Assembly (NCBI GenBank): GCA_030159075.1
Contig: BROG01000290.1
Span: forward strand, 738,501-802,500
Direction: 5' to 3'
Source of the DNA: Atrina japonica
Lineage: Eukaryota; Mollusca; Bivalvia; Pterioida; Pinnidae
DNA length: 64,000 bases
Part shown: positions 1 to 54,750 of the stretch, piece after piece
How positions within the stretch are numbered: position 1 is the first letter of the stretch
Layout of the letters: each line of letters begins with the position of its first letter
Program-made: the position numbers and the translations under genes
The notes under the pieces: model-generated
The model's database searches: none
Told to the model about the DNA's origin: nothing
The model's input: the letters and a program-made list of their open reading frames with translations, nothing else

Positions 1-419
1 TGTATATATGGTAATTGGTTATTATTCAGAAATATAAAAAGTAAGAAATGACAATGCATTTTATCAGTTAATGAAAAAAGAAAAGTTCACCAATACCATC
101 TATGAACTGAATTCATCAGGTAAACATATTTTCAAAAGAATGAACTACCGGTAGTTGTACAATGTAGGAAACAAATCAAATGTGGTTAACCAAAAAGACA
201 ATACAGTTACATTTGAAACAATTTGCTTACGTGCTGATAACTATAAGAATTCTGCTTGTGTGTGGAAAATTGTTGAGGCAGGCTCTCCCTTGTTCCTTCG
301 CGGGTAGTTACGCCTATAGAAGATACATATATGTATGTAAGAGTCAAGCTATGAACACTGAGCAGTTAAAAAGAAGTTAACCATAACCATAGATAAATAT
401 TTAACATGCAGTTGTATAG

Positions 420-1031
420 ACATATAATGATTGACAGACAATCCATTTAACCACCATCAGATACAAAAATACAGATGTCATTTAGTTAGATGTACAGATA
501 CACATGTCAAATACAAGGTTATACAGATTTCATTTAGTTAGATGTACATACAAAATACCTAACAGATGTGAGAAATATGAGGTCATACAGACAGACATGG
601 AATACAAAGTCACAGACAGACATTGAATACAAGGTCACAAAGGTGATGCAGATAGACACATGGTAAAGTACAAGGTTGTCCAGACATATATGAAATACAA
701 GTAACACAGACAGATACAAGGTCATGCAGACACATCTGAGATACAAGGTCATGCAGACACATCTGAGATACATCATGCAGACACATCTGAGATACAAGGT
801 CATGCAGACACATCTGAGATACAAGGTCATGCAGACACATCTGAGATACAAGGTCATGCAGACACATCTGATATACAAGGTCATGCAGACACATCTGAGA
901 TACAAGGTCATGCAGACACATCTGAGATACAACGTCATGCAGACACATCTGAGATACAACGTCATGCAGACACATCTGAGATACAAGGTCATGCAGACAC
1001 ATCAGAGATACAAGGTCATGCAGACACATAT
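420..1031. repeat. 27-bp minisatellite, degenerate to near-perfect
   Basis: Degenerate copies from about 420 become near-perfect 27-bp units at 715-1031. The core words are ATGCAGACACATCTGAGATA and CAAGGTC. The period is a multiple of three and the unit lacks stops in several frames, so long spurious frames appear on both strands. The array resumes at 1611 after an inserted element. Confidence 0.9.
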
Positions 1032-1609
1032 CTGCCAACCCTCCCGTTTTGTGCAGGAGTCTCCCGCACAAACATCAAAATTTTGGAAATCTCCAGTTTG
1101 CTGGTCTGCTCCCGTGCGGGAGTATGAAATCTCCTGTATTCGGATATTTTAACTTCACAATGACCCGCAAGTAAAAGTTAGAACCAGCAATAGGATTTCA
1201 ATTGTCATCGCTGGTAGAGCAAGTTAAAATTTCAGTATAAGTACAACCATTCGTCATTTCTAAATGCTTAAATTTTGAAAGTGATCCATTTCCTTCTATT
1301 TGTAGTCAAAATGCATTTCTAAAAACAAACTAAAATAATTATTTTATTGACAATTTAACACGTTAATCTTTACCTCATGGTACAAAACACATCGTGTGTT
1401 GGCTGTTGTTGCTTGCAGTTTCTGGAGGAAGTGGAAGTTGGGTGTTAAATGACAGAACCGAAACCGAACCGATACCGAACGGAACTGAATTTCAGGATGT
1501 GTTAAAACAATGTAACACTATATAGTTTATAAAAGTTGTAAAATCTCCCTCTCAGCTGTCATAGCTCAGGGGGAGATCTCCCTCACTGAAGGTTTTAGAG
1601 GTTGGCAGG
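1032..1609. mobile_element. TIR element inserted in the 27-bp array
   Basis: The left end starts CTGCCAACCCTC and the right end finishes GAGGTTGGCAG, an imperfect terminal inverted repeat. CTCCC/GGGAG-rich subterminal blocks sit at both ends. Copies of the 27-bp minisatellite flank it directly on both sides, so it interrupted an existing array. It has no coding capacity and is probably a non-autonomous DNA element. Confidence 0.6.
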
Positions 1610-1610
1610 T

Positions 1611-1705
1611 ATGCAGACACATCTGAGATACAAGGTCATGCAGACACATTCAAAATACAAGATTTTACAAACACATGAAATAGATTATGCAGACCAACAT
1701 GAAAT
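1611..1705. repeat. Continuation of the 27-bp minisatellite
   Basis: About three further copies of the 27-bp unit (one close to consensus, the rest decayed) lie on the far side of the inserted element at 1032-1609. Confidence 0.75.
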
Positions 1706-1851
1706 ACTTGGGAGATAAAAACACGTGAAATGAGCACCAGTATTTCTCATGAACATTTGAATCATTCTAAAGATCTCTAAATCACCTATTAAATTAACAA
1801 TCATATATTTGAAGGAGCATTTTGAAACTTTTCTTTTTCTTTTCTGGGCAG

Positions 1852-44157
<42,306 letters not shown>

Positions 44158-44426
44158 CTGCATTGACAGTCATTTAAAAAAGCTATTTTTGTTATTTTAA
44201 GTAAACACTTTCTTTTTCAGTGAAACTGAAATTATTTATGACCATGGCTACCTGGTGTATACTGTGTACCAAGTTACCAAGGACTATTATTATATAATCT
44301 ATTAATTATGAAATCAAAAATGTTTTTTGTTGTGTAGAAATATTTTTGCATACTTAGTGCTATATATTAGTTAGATCTTTTAAGTTTTAAGTTAATGTTT
44401 TTTGTTTCTCACCTTTTTATATATAT

Positions 44427-44458
<32 letters not shown>

Positions 44459-44945
44459 GAAGGTAAAATGTTAGTCAATTTTTCCTTTGATGTCTATATT
44501 TTTCTTGTTTTTATAGTTGTGTACATATACCAAGCTAAAATTAATTCAGGTATTTATTTATCGGACGAAAGCGTCAGAATCATTTGACAGTGTTGTTTAC
44601 AATGAAAATCTCTGGCATGTGTAAAGCCATTATCTCTCTAAAACTATACGTCAGGTCAAAAGAAAGGAGATAACTGTAAAATTCCTTGGGATCACAGGGT
44701 TTCAATGCCCTTATATTTTTAGTGTGACATTTATGTAAACGGTTTCCATGGTGATATATTATTTGTACACATCTATATAGATCTGTTATTAACAGAATTA
44801 ATGCAGATATGATAAGTATATGTTTATTTTAATTGGAAAGTATAAATATTTATACAGATAAACTTTTTTTATTCTGGGATAAAAATATTTGAATTTCCTA
44901 TAAATAATTATATTTTTGAATAAAATGTTGATGTAGTTCTGTATA
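44158..44945 (+). other. FoxP: Probable FoxP 3' UTR
   Basis: AT-rich sequence after the stop, with a (TA)n tract at 44418-44458 and a candidate polyadenylation signal AATAAA at 44919-44924. The end is not certain because FoxP 3' UTRs can be much longer. Confidence 0.5.
44919..44924 (+). terminator. Candidate polyadenylation signal AATAAA
   Basis: First canonical AATAAA in a plausible U-rich setting after the FoxP stop (TTTTTGAATAAAATG). Position-based inference only. Confidence 0.4.
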
Positions 44946-45392
44946 CCTAAACCCACCCAGGTGTGTAAATCCAGAATTTGCTTTTGGGGATATGTTTATG
45001 CTCTGGAGATCAACTATTATTATAATTTTGGGGGGGGGGATATTGTTTTTGTTCCATCTATTATATTTTGGTTTCCATCAAAATATGTGAAATTCATTTT
45101 CTTCAGATTTTAATCAAATTTTATTTGAATCTCTATAACCAATAGATTTATATTATTTTGATTAAGACCAATATTTGCCAGAGTTATGGGACTTGTTTGT
45201 TTGTTTTTTTCCCCTGGTAATGCAGTTTCACATGTTAAGAGTTGGAGGAGTTGACAATCGTATTTTATACTTGATCTCATAGTTAATTTTTGGAATTGCT
45301 GGAATTTGTTTCAGAGTCTATGCCCTTTCTCTGACCTATTTCTAAAGAATATGTGTATACCCATAAGAGTGAATCATTAGGGAACCCTTACC

Positions 45393-45490
45393 TTAACTGA
45401 CCAACCCAACCCCCCCAATATACAATGAACTCTTCTATAAATCAATGACTTGGGTAACTCCATATGTGTCTTAAGGATTGAATGAGTTAA
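45393..45490. mobile_element. MITE of the TTAAC-TIR family
   Basis: TTAACTGACCAACCCAACCC at the left, internal CTTCTATAAATCAATGACTT, and right end ATTGAATGAGTTAA. Confidence 0.65.
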
Positions 45491-45734
45491 TTGTAGACTT
45501 GTTACTGTCCATCTTCTTATCCAAGCCATTTCAATAGACGGAACCTATATCTGTATGATAGCGGTCACCTAAGACAAATGGATGTTCTCCTGCGATCTGT
45601 CGCTGTCCTTAGTCATGCATAAATTTTAGAACATCTCAAAACTTGTTGGCCAGACATCTTTGAATTGGCATTTGAAAAGGAAAAGAAACAAACAGTGTAT
45701 ATTTTTGAACCGCAGGGCCAAGGAGTGTTGTATG

Positions 45735-45935
45735 TAGCCTATGTTAAGAGTTTTGTACTTTGCCTAGATCAGGAGTTTTGAACTTTGCCTAGATCAGGAG
45801 TTTTGTACTTTGCCTAGATCAGGAGTTTTGTACTTTGCCTAGATCAGGAGTTTTGAACTTTGCCTAGACCAAGAGATTTTTTACTTTGCCTGTGCTAGGA
45901 ATTTTGTACTTTGCCTAGGTCAAGAGTTTTTTTAT
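45735..45935. repeat. 25-bp minisatellite
   Basis: About eight copies of AGGAGTTTTGTACTTTGCCT then AGATC, the outer ones decayed. It lies about 1.6 kb after the FoxP stop. Confidence 0.9.
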
Positions 45936-46301
45936 GTATGAATCCAGGTGACTGTTAGGCCTCTTTTTGGCCTCATGATGGTATCAGGGATTGGGGCTAT
46001 TTGAAGTCTGCGTTAATTCTGGTAATATTCTTCTTCTGTTTTTTTTTTTTTCTTTGTAGTGGTTTGATGTGCAATACCTTGTTGTCATACTGCAATATGT
46101 TTAGCAAGTGAAATGTGCTGATTATGCCCTTCAAAATCTGTTTCATTAAAATCAATAATTCAACAGTCGTGTTTGACCACACTGTGTATACCAGCAAGAT
46201 TTTCTATGATTTTTTTTTCCAGTAAGGTCATTTTAAGTGCCTTCTGGACATTTGCAGAAGTTACAACAAACTACTAAATGGAGATCAACTTCATTATTTA
46301 C

Positions 46302-46392
46302 TTAACTCAACAACCCCTGAAAAATAATGGACTGTTCTATAATTCAATGACTTAGACCAGTCCAAATGTGTCTTTAGGGGTGAAGGAGTTAA
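46302..46392. mobile_element. MITE of the TTAAC-TIR family, well preserved
   Basis: TTAACTCAACAACCCCTGAA at the left and TCTTTAGGGGTGAAGGAGTT then AA at the right. The internal ATTCAATGACTTAGACCAGT matches the other copies. Confidence 0.75.
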
Positions 46393-46575
46393 TATACAAT
46401 AGTGTTTTGATCAGTTGAAGTGCCCCGTTTTTTGATGTTTACAAAATGGGCAGTATTTTCAGGGTACTTTACACTATTATCCTAAGTTTTGTATCATTTT
46501 ACCTCGAAATACAATATTTTAGTCAAATGTTTTGGTATTTAACTTTATAGTGATTGACATTTTGTGGTGATTACG

Positions 46576-46600
46576 ATGATGATGATGATGATGATGATGT
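46576..46600. repeat. (GAT)n microsatellite
   Basis: About eight GAT/ATG triplets in non-coding sequence. Confidence 0.9.
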
Positions 46601-48232
46601 GTGTTTGTGTTTGATACTGAAAACAATCTCTTAATTAACTCTTTTGGGTGTGGACCAAATTGTCACTTCAGTTGTTATACTACGTTGTTTTAGTATTTGA
46701 AATAATCTGGTTGATTTTATTTTGCTACGTTTGCGAACATATTTTTTTTTTTTTTTTTTGTATCGGGAGTTTCTCATGACCTACATAACAAAACATTATA
46801 TCTTCATCTTCATTGGACATTTTTTTTTTGTTACAATTCATCCGTTACGGAATTGTTTTTATAACGGTCTTGTTACATTAAGAGAGGTTTAGGAATATTT
46901 TTGTAATTTTTAATGAAACCAAAGAATTCATTTCATTTGCCATTGTAGATACCATATTCTTCTAAAGATTTTATCATGCACATAAGAAGTATTCAGTATC
47001 TCGGTTCTCAAAATTTGGATTTTATTTGACAAATATTTCATTCACATATGTGTGTGTGACTATGTATCAGTGTTATAAATTGTAACGTTTCAATCTGCTT
47101 CCATTCATAGTATACTTGTATAGTTTTATGAATTGAAATACCTCAGCAACATGACATCAGGATAATGGAAGCCATTTTTCTTTCCTTTTTTTTTTACTGC
47201 ATTATAACATTACAATTTTTAAAGTTTTTAACAGAAATGATCAATTTGTAAGGATACAGATCCAAATAGTTGGTAATGTTTAGGGTGCCAATGCTTTTGA
47301 AAAAAAAAAAATAGAGAGAGAATTTGCGCATGTAGCTTTTTTATTTCATAACATGACTAGTTTGGGGATGCAGATAGTGATAGAGTAGGGCAATGTAACT
47401 GGTAGCAAGAGGCCTTGTTTAGGTCCCATGAATTTAGGGCATCATTGTGACCTTGTCAACCCAACTGACCAAAATGGACTGCTCTTCATTAAAGAAAAGG
47501 TTACATCTAAGTGCAGACATAGGGTTTGTAGGACACATTTGTATATAGTTTCATCTCTCTTGTCTGTTCTATTCTAGCACCATGTTTACACCATCAAATG
47601 GCATTATGTTTTAACTAGTTGTTTTGTGATTTTGACCTGTCAATCAAATTGTTTGTGCATATTGTGTTGTTAATACATTTCAGTATTTAATTTCCTTTCC
47701 GTTTTACCTGTGTTCACTTGTCAATCATAGTCTTGCTTCTTCTTTTGCTTCAGGTATGCGTAGTCTTAGATGAAGCCAATCCTTTAGTCATTTTTATGTT
47801 ACGCTAATGCGGGTGTAGCCATTTTACTCCTAAGTAATTGATTAGAATAGAGACACATCTGATAAAAGTCGACGAGAAAATAGACACAAAACTCTTTTAG
47901 ATGACATTTTAAAGTATTTTTAAAAAATACAAATATTTATCTTCCAAACATATTTTGGATAGGCAAGCTGCCAAATTGAATTAGCTATATATTTAGGTTT
48001 GCAAGTACATCAATAGGAATCTCTTCTAAATAAATGAAAAAGTAAAAGAAATGCATTTTATTTCTCCAAAACATATTTGAAAACTGCTACATCGAATACA
48101 AATATATAACCGTACTGCATTTAAATTTTGATAAAATGACTCTCGGTGGGTGTGTCCAGTCAACAGGGGATGCTCATTCCTGCATGACATCTGATTCCAC
48201 CTCTTGATTTCCAGAGGTTTGTGTAATAGTCC

Positions 48233-48308
48233 AATTTTTACCAGATTTGTATCAATTCCTGAACATCCTAAAGATTTATACTTTGGTATCTGAGATTTTT
48301 TATATTAG
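48233..48308. repeat. Dispersed repeat, direct copy paired with 55318-55395
   Basis: The plus strand reads CATCCTAAAGATTTATACTT then TGGTATCTGAGATTTTTTAT. It is present in inverted orientation in tyrosinase intron 2, 7 kb away. Confidence 0.6.
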
Positions 48309-49083
48309 GTAAAGCATTATATTCAAAGACAGGTTCAAGTTACACAATTTGCAATGAAACACAAAAAGATATTTCCTTGTGTTGGGCAATGTATTTATAC
48401 TTACTCACATTTTTGGATACCTACACAACATTTTAAGACCATTTGAAAAATAAATGTCACAAATACACATTTAAACATTCAGCATGTATGAAATTATGTT
48501 TTATCAATAGTTAAAATGCATGTATCTTTGCACAAAAACAATACAGGGACTAAAGAATGAAAGCTGAATTTTATAGCTGAAGATTGAAATTACTGACATA
48601 TATTTGACAATGCAAGTTGCTATAGCAAAGAGTTTCCATGACTTTGAATGATCAGAATTTTGGTAAGCTTTGAAAATGATATTCCAGAAATGATAAGCAT
48701 GAGACGCAGTATTTCATATTGGTAGTTTGTCCGTCTGAACAAATACAGTAATAAAGTCATTTTATCTTCCTTGTTGTTCATTTCCCTCGGTAGTGTTTAA
48801 GCAATTTTGAAAATTACTGTTTAGATGTAAGCCTAGGCTTCCTGTATTTATAAGAGTTGTTTCCCTTGAACACACAGATCTGATTTATTGGAGACACAAT
48901 TGAACATACCAGGTGATACAGTGATTGTCTTTATTTCTCATTATGTTTTCCAGACTTTCTCAAACTACAGCATAAATATGACATATATAGGGTACCATAC
49001 ATTTCAGGAGAACCCTGTTTCATAATCCGAAATAGGCACTGTGGCTAATTTTATGACCTAGGTTTTCACCAATATTGTCAATT

Positions 49084-49137
49084 TATACCCCTGAAAAAAC
49101 AATGGACCAGTCCAAATTTGTCTTTTTGGGTGAATAT
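49084..49137. mobile_element. Internally deleted MITE, TTAAC-TIR family
   Basis: TACCCCTGAAAAAACAATGG joined directly to ACCAGTCCAAATTTGTCTTT, lacking the central CTTCTGTAAATCAATGACTT segment found in full copies. Confidence 0.55.
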
Positions 49138-49920
49138 CTTACAACTCCTAAGTATAGACTTTGGTATTTCTGAAGAGCAACATTTTACTAACCCATTGCT
49201 AGTAAGAGGTTAGACCTATAAACGGGTTCAAACCAAACAGAAGTAACAATTTATGCAGCAGTATTACATAATTTATATAGTTACAATCGTGTGCCATACA
49301 CTTGGCATTTGTTGTTGTTCATCTAGAAGTGTATTCGGATCTCATTTTAGAATTTAGCTAGCATTTTAAATTGTATAGTTTTTATATTGTAAATACATCT
49401 GGTATTTCCTGCACTGGTGCATTTTATATCATGACTGTTCTTCAGTTGTCTAGGTATGCCCTGGTTTGAATGCATTTTATCCCACGTTGTCATTTTCATA
49501 TAAACGAGAACAAAGAACAGAGCAATCTCCATAGTGTTTTCAGAATTTTATCTTTCATAGACATTTTAAGAATCGGGCAAATGTGAGGAGAGTGGTATAC
49601 AACATATGTGAATCAGGGATCTTTGTTCTTGGAACCATTACAAGTACAAAACAAGCTGCACATATCAGCATTAAGTATATTTTATAAATCTGCTCTGTGC
49701 CATTACTCAGCCTGGAACTAGAAGTTTGGGGTTTTAGGGGATTTTAATGTTTGCATACCGTTATAGATAATCATATTTTTTCCTCCAGTTGATATCATTT
49801 ATTCTTTTCTTTTTACAAACATGGAATCTAAAAAGAATTGGGAAAAGTCATTATTTTTGTGTAGCAACATGTCACTTTACATGCATATTTCGACAACGTT
49901 TTGAACATTATGTACATTTC

Positions 49921-50007
49921 CTCATCAACCCCTGAAAAACAATGCACTGTTCTGAAAATCAATGACTTTGACCAGTCCAAATGTGTCTTTAGGGGTATAT
50001 GGGTTAA
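49921..50007. mobile_element. MITE of the TTAAC-TIR family
   Basis: CTCATCAACCCCTGAAAAAC at the left, GTGTCTTTAGGGGTATATGG then GTTAA at the right, and the usual AATCAATGACTTTGACCAGT core. Confidence 0.7.
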
Positions 50008-50246
50008 AACATTGTACACTTTTGTACATTCTTTACACTGTTGTGTAAAAAATAAGTGAAGTTTTTATCGTTACATAGAAATAGATTTTCTTCTTTTGAT
50101 GATCTAATGACCAACATCACATTCAGTGATCTAAATGGCAGTGACGGTACTTTTTTTTTTAAAATAATGTCAGAGAAAAAATAATTTGATGATAATCATC
50201 TATGTGCACATTTTATTAACATGCAAGTTATTTTATCTGTTGTTTC

Positions 50247-50255
<9 letters not shown>

Positions 50256-50314
<59 letters not shown>
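50256..50314. repeat. (TA)n microsatellite
   Basis: About 58 bp of TA following a short GTGTGTG tract. Confidence 0.95.
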
Positions 50315-50316
<2 letters not shown>

Positions 50317-50658
50317 TGTTTGTTTTGCTCATAAGACGGACATGTCCAGGGTTGTAGACATTATCCACCTCCATTCTTCCTCTACCGCTTATTTTGTGTC
50401 ACATAGTATTCAGAGTATACCACAAACATTTCTTAAATGGTCCACAGATTTTTCCTTCATTTTAATGGGAAATGATTTCCTTGTCAACCCCTAGGGTATT
50501 GACAAGCTACACACGCTATGACGTCACAATACAATTTATGACGCATGGTGTCTGTTGCGTCTAGAATGCAGTGCATAATGTCAGATTTTTTTTTTTGCGT
50601 AGATCTACATATAGAGGTCTACATGTATTTAAAACATGGGAGAAAAATAATCATACCT

Positions 50659-50777
50659 TACCTTGAGAGTATGACAAAGGAATTTCAAACTTCGAGATAA
50701 GATTCTTGAATGACAAGCCAAGGGTTTGTCATTCAAGAATCTTATCCCTCGGATTGCTTTGTCATATTAGCAAGGTA
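50659..50777. repeat. Long inverted repeat (hairpin)
   Basis: Perfect 20-bp inner arms, ATAAGATTCTTGAATGACAA at 50697-50716 and its reverse complement at 50726-50745, around a 9-nt loop. The stem continues outward with interruptions: TACCTTG...ATGACAAAG at 50659-50679 pairs with CTTTGTCAT...CAAGGTA at 50757-50777. Either a foldback MITE or a structured RNA; no gene is assigned. Confidence 0.85.
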
Positions 50778-52419
50778 GGGGTAGATTCTATTAGTCTTCG
50801 CATAGACCTCTTGTGTTGGAAGACCTTCAATCGTTAAATGTTATGCGTAGTTTTTTCAGTGTTGGCAACATTTGTAGCAAAATGGTTGATAATTTTATTC
50901 TATAGTAGTTTGTCTACAGTTAAATGCACACTATCGTTTTATTTCTTATTTTGAATCTTTTCATATATGCACTGGTATCACTTTAAAATGGTTCGAGTTG
51001 TTTTTCGTTTTTATTCACAAGTTATGATTTCTTTTATATACAAATGATTTTAGATTTCGACAGTTTCATTAGCTTAATCAACGTCTTTCCTTTCAGCAGT
51101 TTTCCGGTATTAATTGAGAACGCTTTGTTCAAATTGAAACATGTAAATCGGCATCTTTTTCTGTCCAAAACTGAAGAAAATAGAAATTAACAGCAAAACA
51201 CTTTTACGTGTTTGCTTTCAGAAATCACGTCGGGTAATTAATATATTGTGGATACTGATTGCTATGTATTTGGAAGGAAGGTGGAGGGCTTTTTTTAAAA
51301 CTTATTTGATTATTCCATGTTCTGATACCTCACTTCACACTAACGTCTTCTTTTGTCTAGTCATATCCTCTCATATATTTATTATGAACTTTAGTATTTG
51401 CTTGAATCATCACTTTAAAAACTGGGGAAAAGATTTTAATGTTGTGTGTTGTCTCAGGAAAATGGATGGTTTCATAGTTTACAAAATATTTTTTTAGATG
51501 ACATAAGTTTTGAACTTCACAGTAGAAAATGTTAATCATCTTTTCTCCTTTCTGACTGGACCAATCGAAATCGTCGTTACATATACTGTCAGGATCGTCA
51601 AGACCGGTGCGCTTCATAACATTGTTCCTTTCTCGATTTCACCTTTTATGATGTATAACATGAAGTTCTCATTTCATTCAAGAATAAATAGTCAAAGTAT
51701 ATTTGCATTTGTCTTCTTTTATTTATATACGGCTTATTTATTATTTTGATACTTCAAATAGTTCAACCAAAATATTTTCGCACGTTTTTAAACAAATCGA
51801 CTTAAATTAAAACTGTTAACACGGATAAATGAATATTATCCGGCATAGATATTGGAGGAACAGAAATGCACGGAATCAGACCATGCACATGTTTTGCGAA
51901 TTTTTTAGGTAAAATCAAAAGACGTTTGCTGATTGGTTGATCATAAATGCATATTTATTGTTATCTTAAATTTAACCAATTGGCGAACGTCTTAGATTTT
52001 CTTATGTTCAAAATGGAAAACGGAAAGACATGTAAATAAGAATTATGTGTAGCTTGTATTCACGTCTTATATGAATGGAATTATGTCGTGTCACAACTTA
52101 GTGACGATGGATTTATTAATTTAAAAGATCAGGTAAGCGTGTCAACAAATATCTGACGTCAGCGATTAGAAATAAATGGTTAAAACCATCGATAAACTGC
52201 TGTGAAAATGTCACAGCATCTTGTTACCAAGAAAGTATATGGGAGGACTTCTGCCCCTGATTTTAGCACCAAAATATCGCTTAAAGTCGTGGCAGACTGT
52301 TCGGCCTAGTTTTACTCGTATACCCCTACTTTCTAGGACACATTAGGTCAAAATCTCAAGGTTACCTGTTCTGATCGTCGTTTGTCTATCATCTTCCTTC
52401 CCGGCATTGTTGAATTTTA

Positions 52420-52640
52420 CACATTTTCAACTTCTCAAGAAGTTGGCTAATTTAACCAAACTTGACATGAAGTATCCCCAAAAGAAGTGTGATAAAATTT
52501 GCAAATGAAAAGGTATTAGGACTATTGGGGGCGAAAAAGGACAAACTTATGAACCAAAGATAATATGACTTTGAAATTTTGTATGCATGATTGTTATGTT
52601 AATATCTACGATATCTGTCCATAAATGAGCCAATAGGGGC
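52420..52640. repeat. Dispersed repeat, copy 2
   Basis: Collinear with 19400-19640 (shared TTTGCAAATGAAA, GGGGGCGAAAAAGGAC-like, ATGAACCAA and TGATTGTTATGTTAATATCT words). It probably lies in or next to the tyrosinase 3' UTR. Confidence 0.5.
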
Positions 52641-52679
52641 GCTTCAGATGACTTGGTGCAATATTTAACAAATGGCTTA

Positions 52680-52685
52680 TTTATT
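52680..52685 (-). terminator. Candidate tyrosinase polyadenylation signal
   Basis: AATAAA on the minus strand about 490 bp after the stop. A second AATAAA overlaps the stop codon itself at 53176-53181 but is too early to be a likely signal. Inference from position only. Confidence 0.35.
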
Positions 52686-53177
52686 ATGGATCCCGAATGA
52701 GAGAGAATGAAACCCATAATGGCGTCAAAAGTAGGTTGATCTTTTTGAAATTTCACGAGCCAGTAATCATACTATTCCCGATGTAATTAGGTGACTGAGA
52801 AAGTCCGTTTGGCTTCATGTTGAAAATCAGATGTGCCACTTCATGTTGATCGCACTTGACCGATTTACTATAAACTTACAACGTTGATATATCTATTGGG
52901 TCAAATATTGGGTACATCTTTCTTCTGAAAATCACGTTAATTCTATCCTCAACAGAAGGTGCTGAAGGTATAGGAACACTGGTTCTGTAACTCTTGCAAA
53001 ACAAACAGAATATGGATTTATAAAATCATTTAAGTTTCTTTGTGAGGCAGTCGAAAAGTAAGAAGGTTTGTGGAGTGAGACATGAAAAGTTCGATAGGCC
53101 AAATACTCAAAGATCTATTAAAAGTTTGAAAAGACAACTTTGAACTACTTTTCATTGCTCTGATGTGTAGACACATT

Positions 53178-54750
53178 TTATTTTCCGTATTGTATACCAT
53201 CCCATGGCCAGGTTTCTTCTTGATCACAATAAAATGCCAAGAAAACCTTTTCATTTGACAAAGTTGGTGGAATGGTAGAATAGTCATAAACATGGAGATT
53301 TGCGTCGGCGCAGTTGCCACTGTACATTCGTGGTATATCGGAGGTCATTCTTATTGTACCTGAACAGCGCCTGTAACGCGGGGGATTTGATCCCGGTATG
53401 AGACAATGCGGCTTACATTCTCTACCACAAGAATCATAAGCAGTAACGTATGCCGTTACGTTATTATTATGAAACGGATTTTGAACTCCGACCTGAGTTA
53501 TTCCTGTAGATAATTTTTGGCGTTCGTCAACGACCGCAAAATCGGTCCATCTTCCATCGTAACTGAGGCCATAAGATTTCACATAAACTTTGAATGCTCC
53601 TGAACCTAAATGTTCACACTTGTTGAACTGAGCTGGTTTCCCGATCCTTCCCATGTTATATCTGTTTCCGGAGTTCATATGGTATATATCGTCATTGAGC
53701 ATTATTTTTCCATTCCTGATAGGATGGGATTCATACTTGACATCGTTTGAACTTCTGTAGTAAACTAGTATCGGAATATATCCCCATTGGTTGATGTCCT
53801 CTACGCCATTAATTGTAAACGTATTCTGAACTGCGTGGTATATTTGTGAAGTCTTCACAACATTTTCGTTTGGTATTGAATATGGCTCTCTCTCTGGTTC
53901 TGATACTCTAACCGGGAAATTTTCCTTACTCTCCGATGAACTTTCCGGTTTTACATACCGTAGGTAAGGGAAGTACTTTGCGATTATTTCATTATTTGTT
54001 GTCATGTCGTGTTCAACGTAATGTCCTCTCCGTCGATGCTTTGACGCACTCCTTCTTTTACGGATATTAGGGATATCGTTCATTGAAAGGGGTTCACAAA
54101 GTCCCCTGTTACATCTACAATATTTGGATCTGCAATCTTCATTAACTCGGCATCGATGTGGTGTATTTTCGTATTCATAGTAAATGTCTGTCCATTCGTT
54201 TCTATAAGAGTCCTTATTTTTCAAACTGCTGAAAGGTTTTAACACGTCATCCGCTCCGTGTCCACCTTGAACATTCGGATAATCTAAAAAGGGATCTATA
54301 CCGTTTTTTATTTGGTTCTTTCGGATCTTTTCCCAAAGGTAATCAACAAAACAATGATGCATCCAAAATAGAGGATCACTTGGAGAGAGATTTAAATTAT
54401 CCAGCCAACCTCCAATCCATGCATGTACCGATCCATGTAAAGCCTCTAAATTAAGATGAGGGGGTGCAAACGGACTACAAAATTCCTTGGTATGCAATTT
54501 ATTAACAAGCGTTTCTAATGTTTTCGTACTGAATGGTGAGCCATTAGTACCGACGTTTCTTATGAGCAACCCGAGAGTTTCATGTTTCCATCCAGCAAAC
54601 GGTCCCCTATTAACAACTCCTTTACCAGGTCCAGCAAAGCGATCAGAAAAAAGTATCGATGAAGCTGGGTATTTCATACGATCTTCCAGTGAGGAATCCC
54701 AATAGGGCAATGTGACATGCGGTACTTTTTCTCGCAATTTCATTTCGAAA
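53178..54750 (-). CDS. Tyrosinase exon 3: CuB, Cys-rich segment, C-terminal domain
   Basis: The minus-strand acceptor ...TATTTTTAG precedes base 54750; stop TAA at 53180-53178. It starts by completing a Tyr codon, then [20 protein letters not shown], the standard tyrosinase block linking CuA to CuB. CuB follows ([10 protein letters not shown] ... [16 protein letters not shown]). Next is a Cys-rich stretch ([21 protein letters not shown]), then [13 protein letters not shown], a strong furin-type site at about residue 427-431. A long C-terminal domain contains paired cysteines ([29 protein letters not shown]). The open frame runs on to 54788, but the extra 13 residues are intron translation. 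Confidence 0.95.

Larger units (their letters stand above)
1..1851 (+). other. FoxP: FoxP intron (3' end), 5' exons outside window
   Basis: No coding exon of FoxP is visible before the acceptor at 1850-1851. The first visible exon opens in mid-protein with no start codon, so the N-terminal exons and promoter should lie upstream of the window. The stretch holds a 27-bp tandem array, a TIR element inserted in it, and otherwise plain AT-rich sequence at 1-420 and 1705-1840. Confidence 0.6.
44946..53177. other. Intergenic region between convergent FoxP and tyrosinase
   Basis: No gene supported. Contents: MITE 45393-45490, 25-bp array 45735-45935, MITE 46302-46392, (GAT)n 46576-46600, MITE fragment 49084-49137, MITE 49921-50007, (TA)n 50256-50314, a long hairpin 50659-50777, and a dispersed repeat 52420-52640. 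It may include UTRs of both genes. Confidence 0.7.

Noticed and set aside
724..1152. 142-codon plus and about 150-codon minus frames
   Set aside because: 27-bp minisatellite translation continuing into an inserted TIR element.
53030..53320. 96-codon minus-strand frame overlapping the tyrosinase stop
   Set aside because: Overlaps the tyrosinase C-terminus in another frame, with no recognisable motif; a shadow frame.
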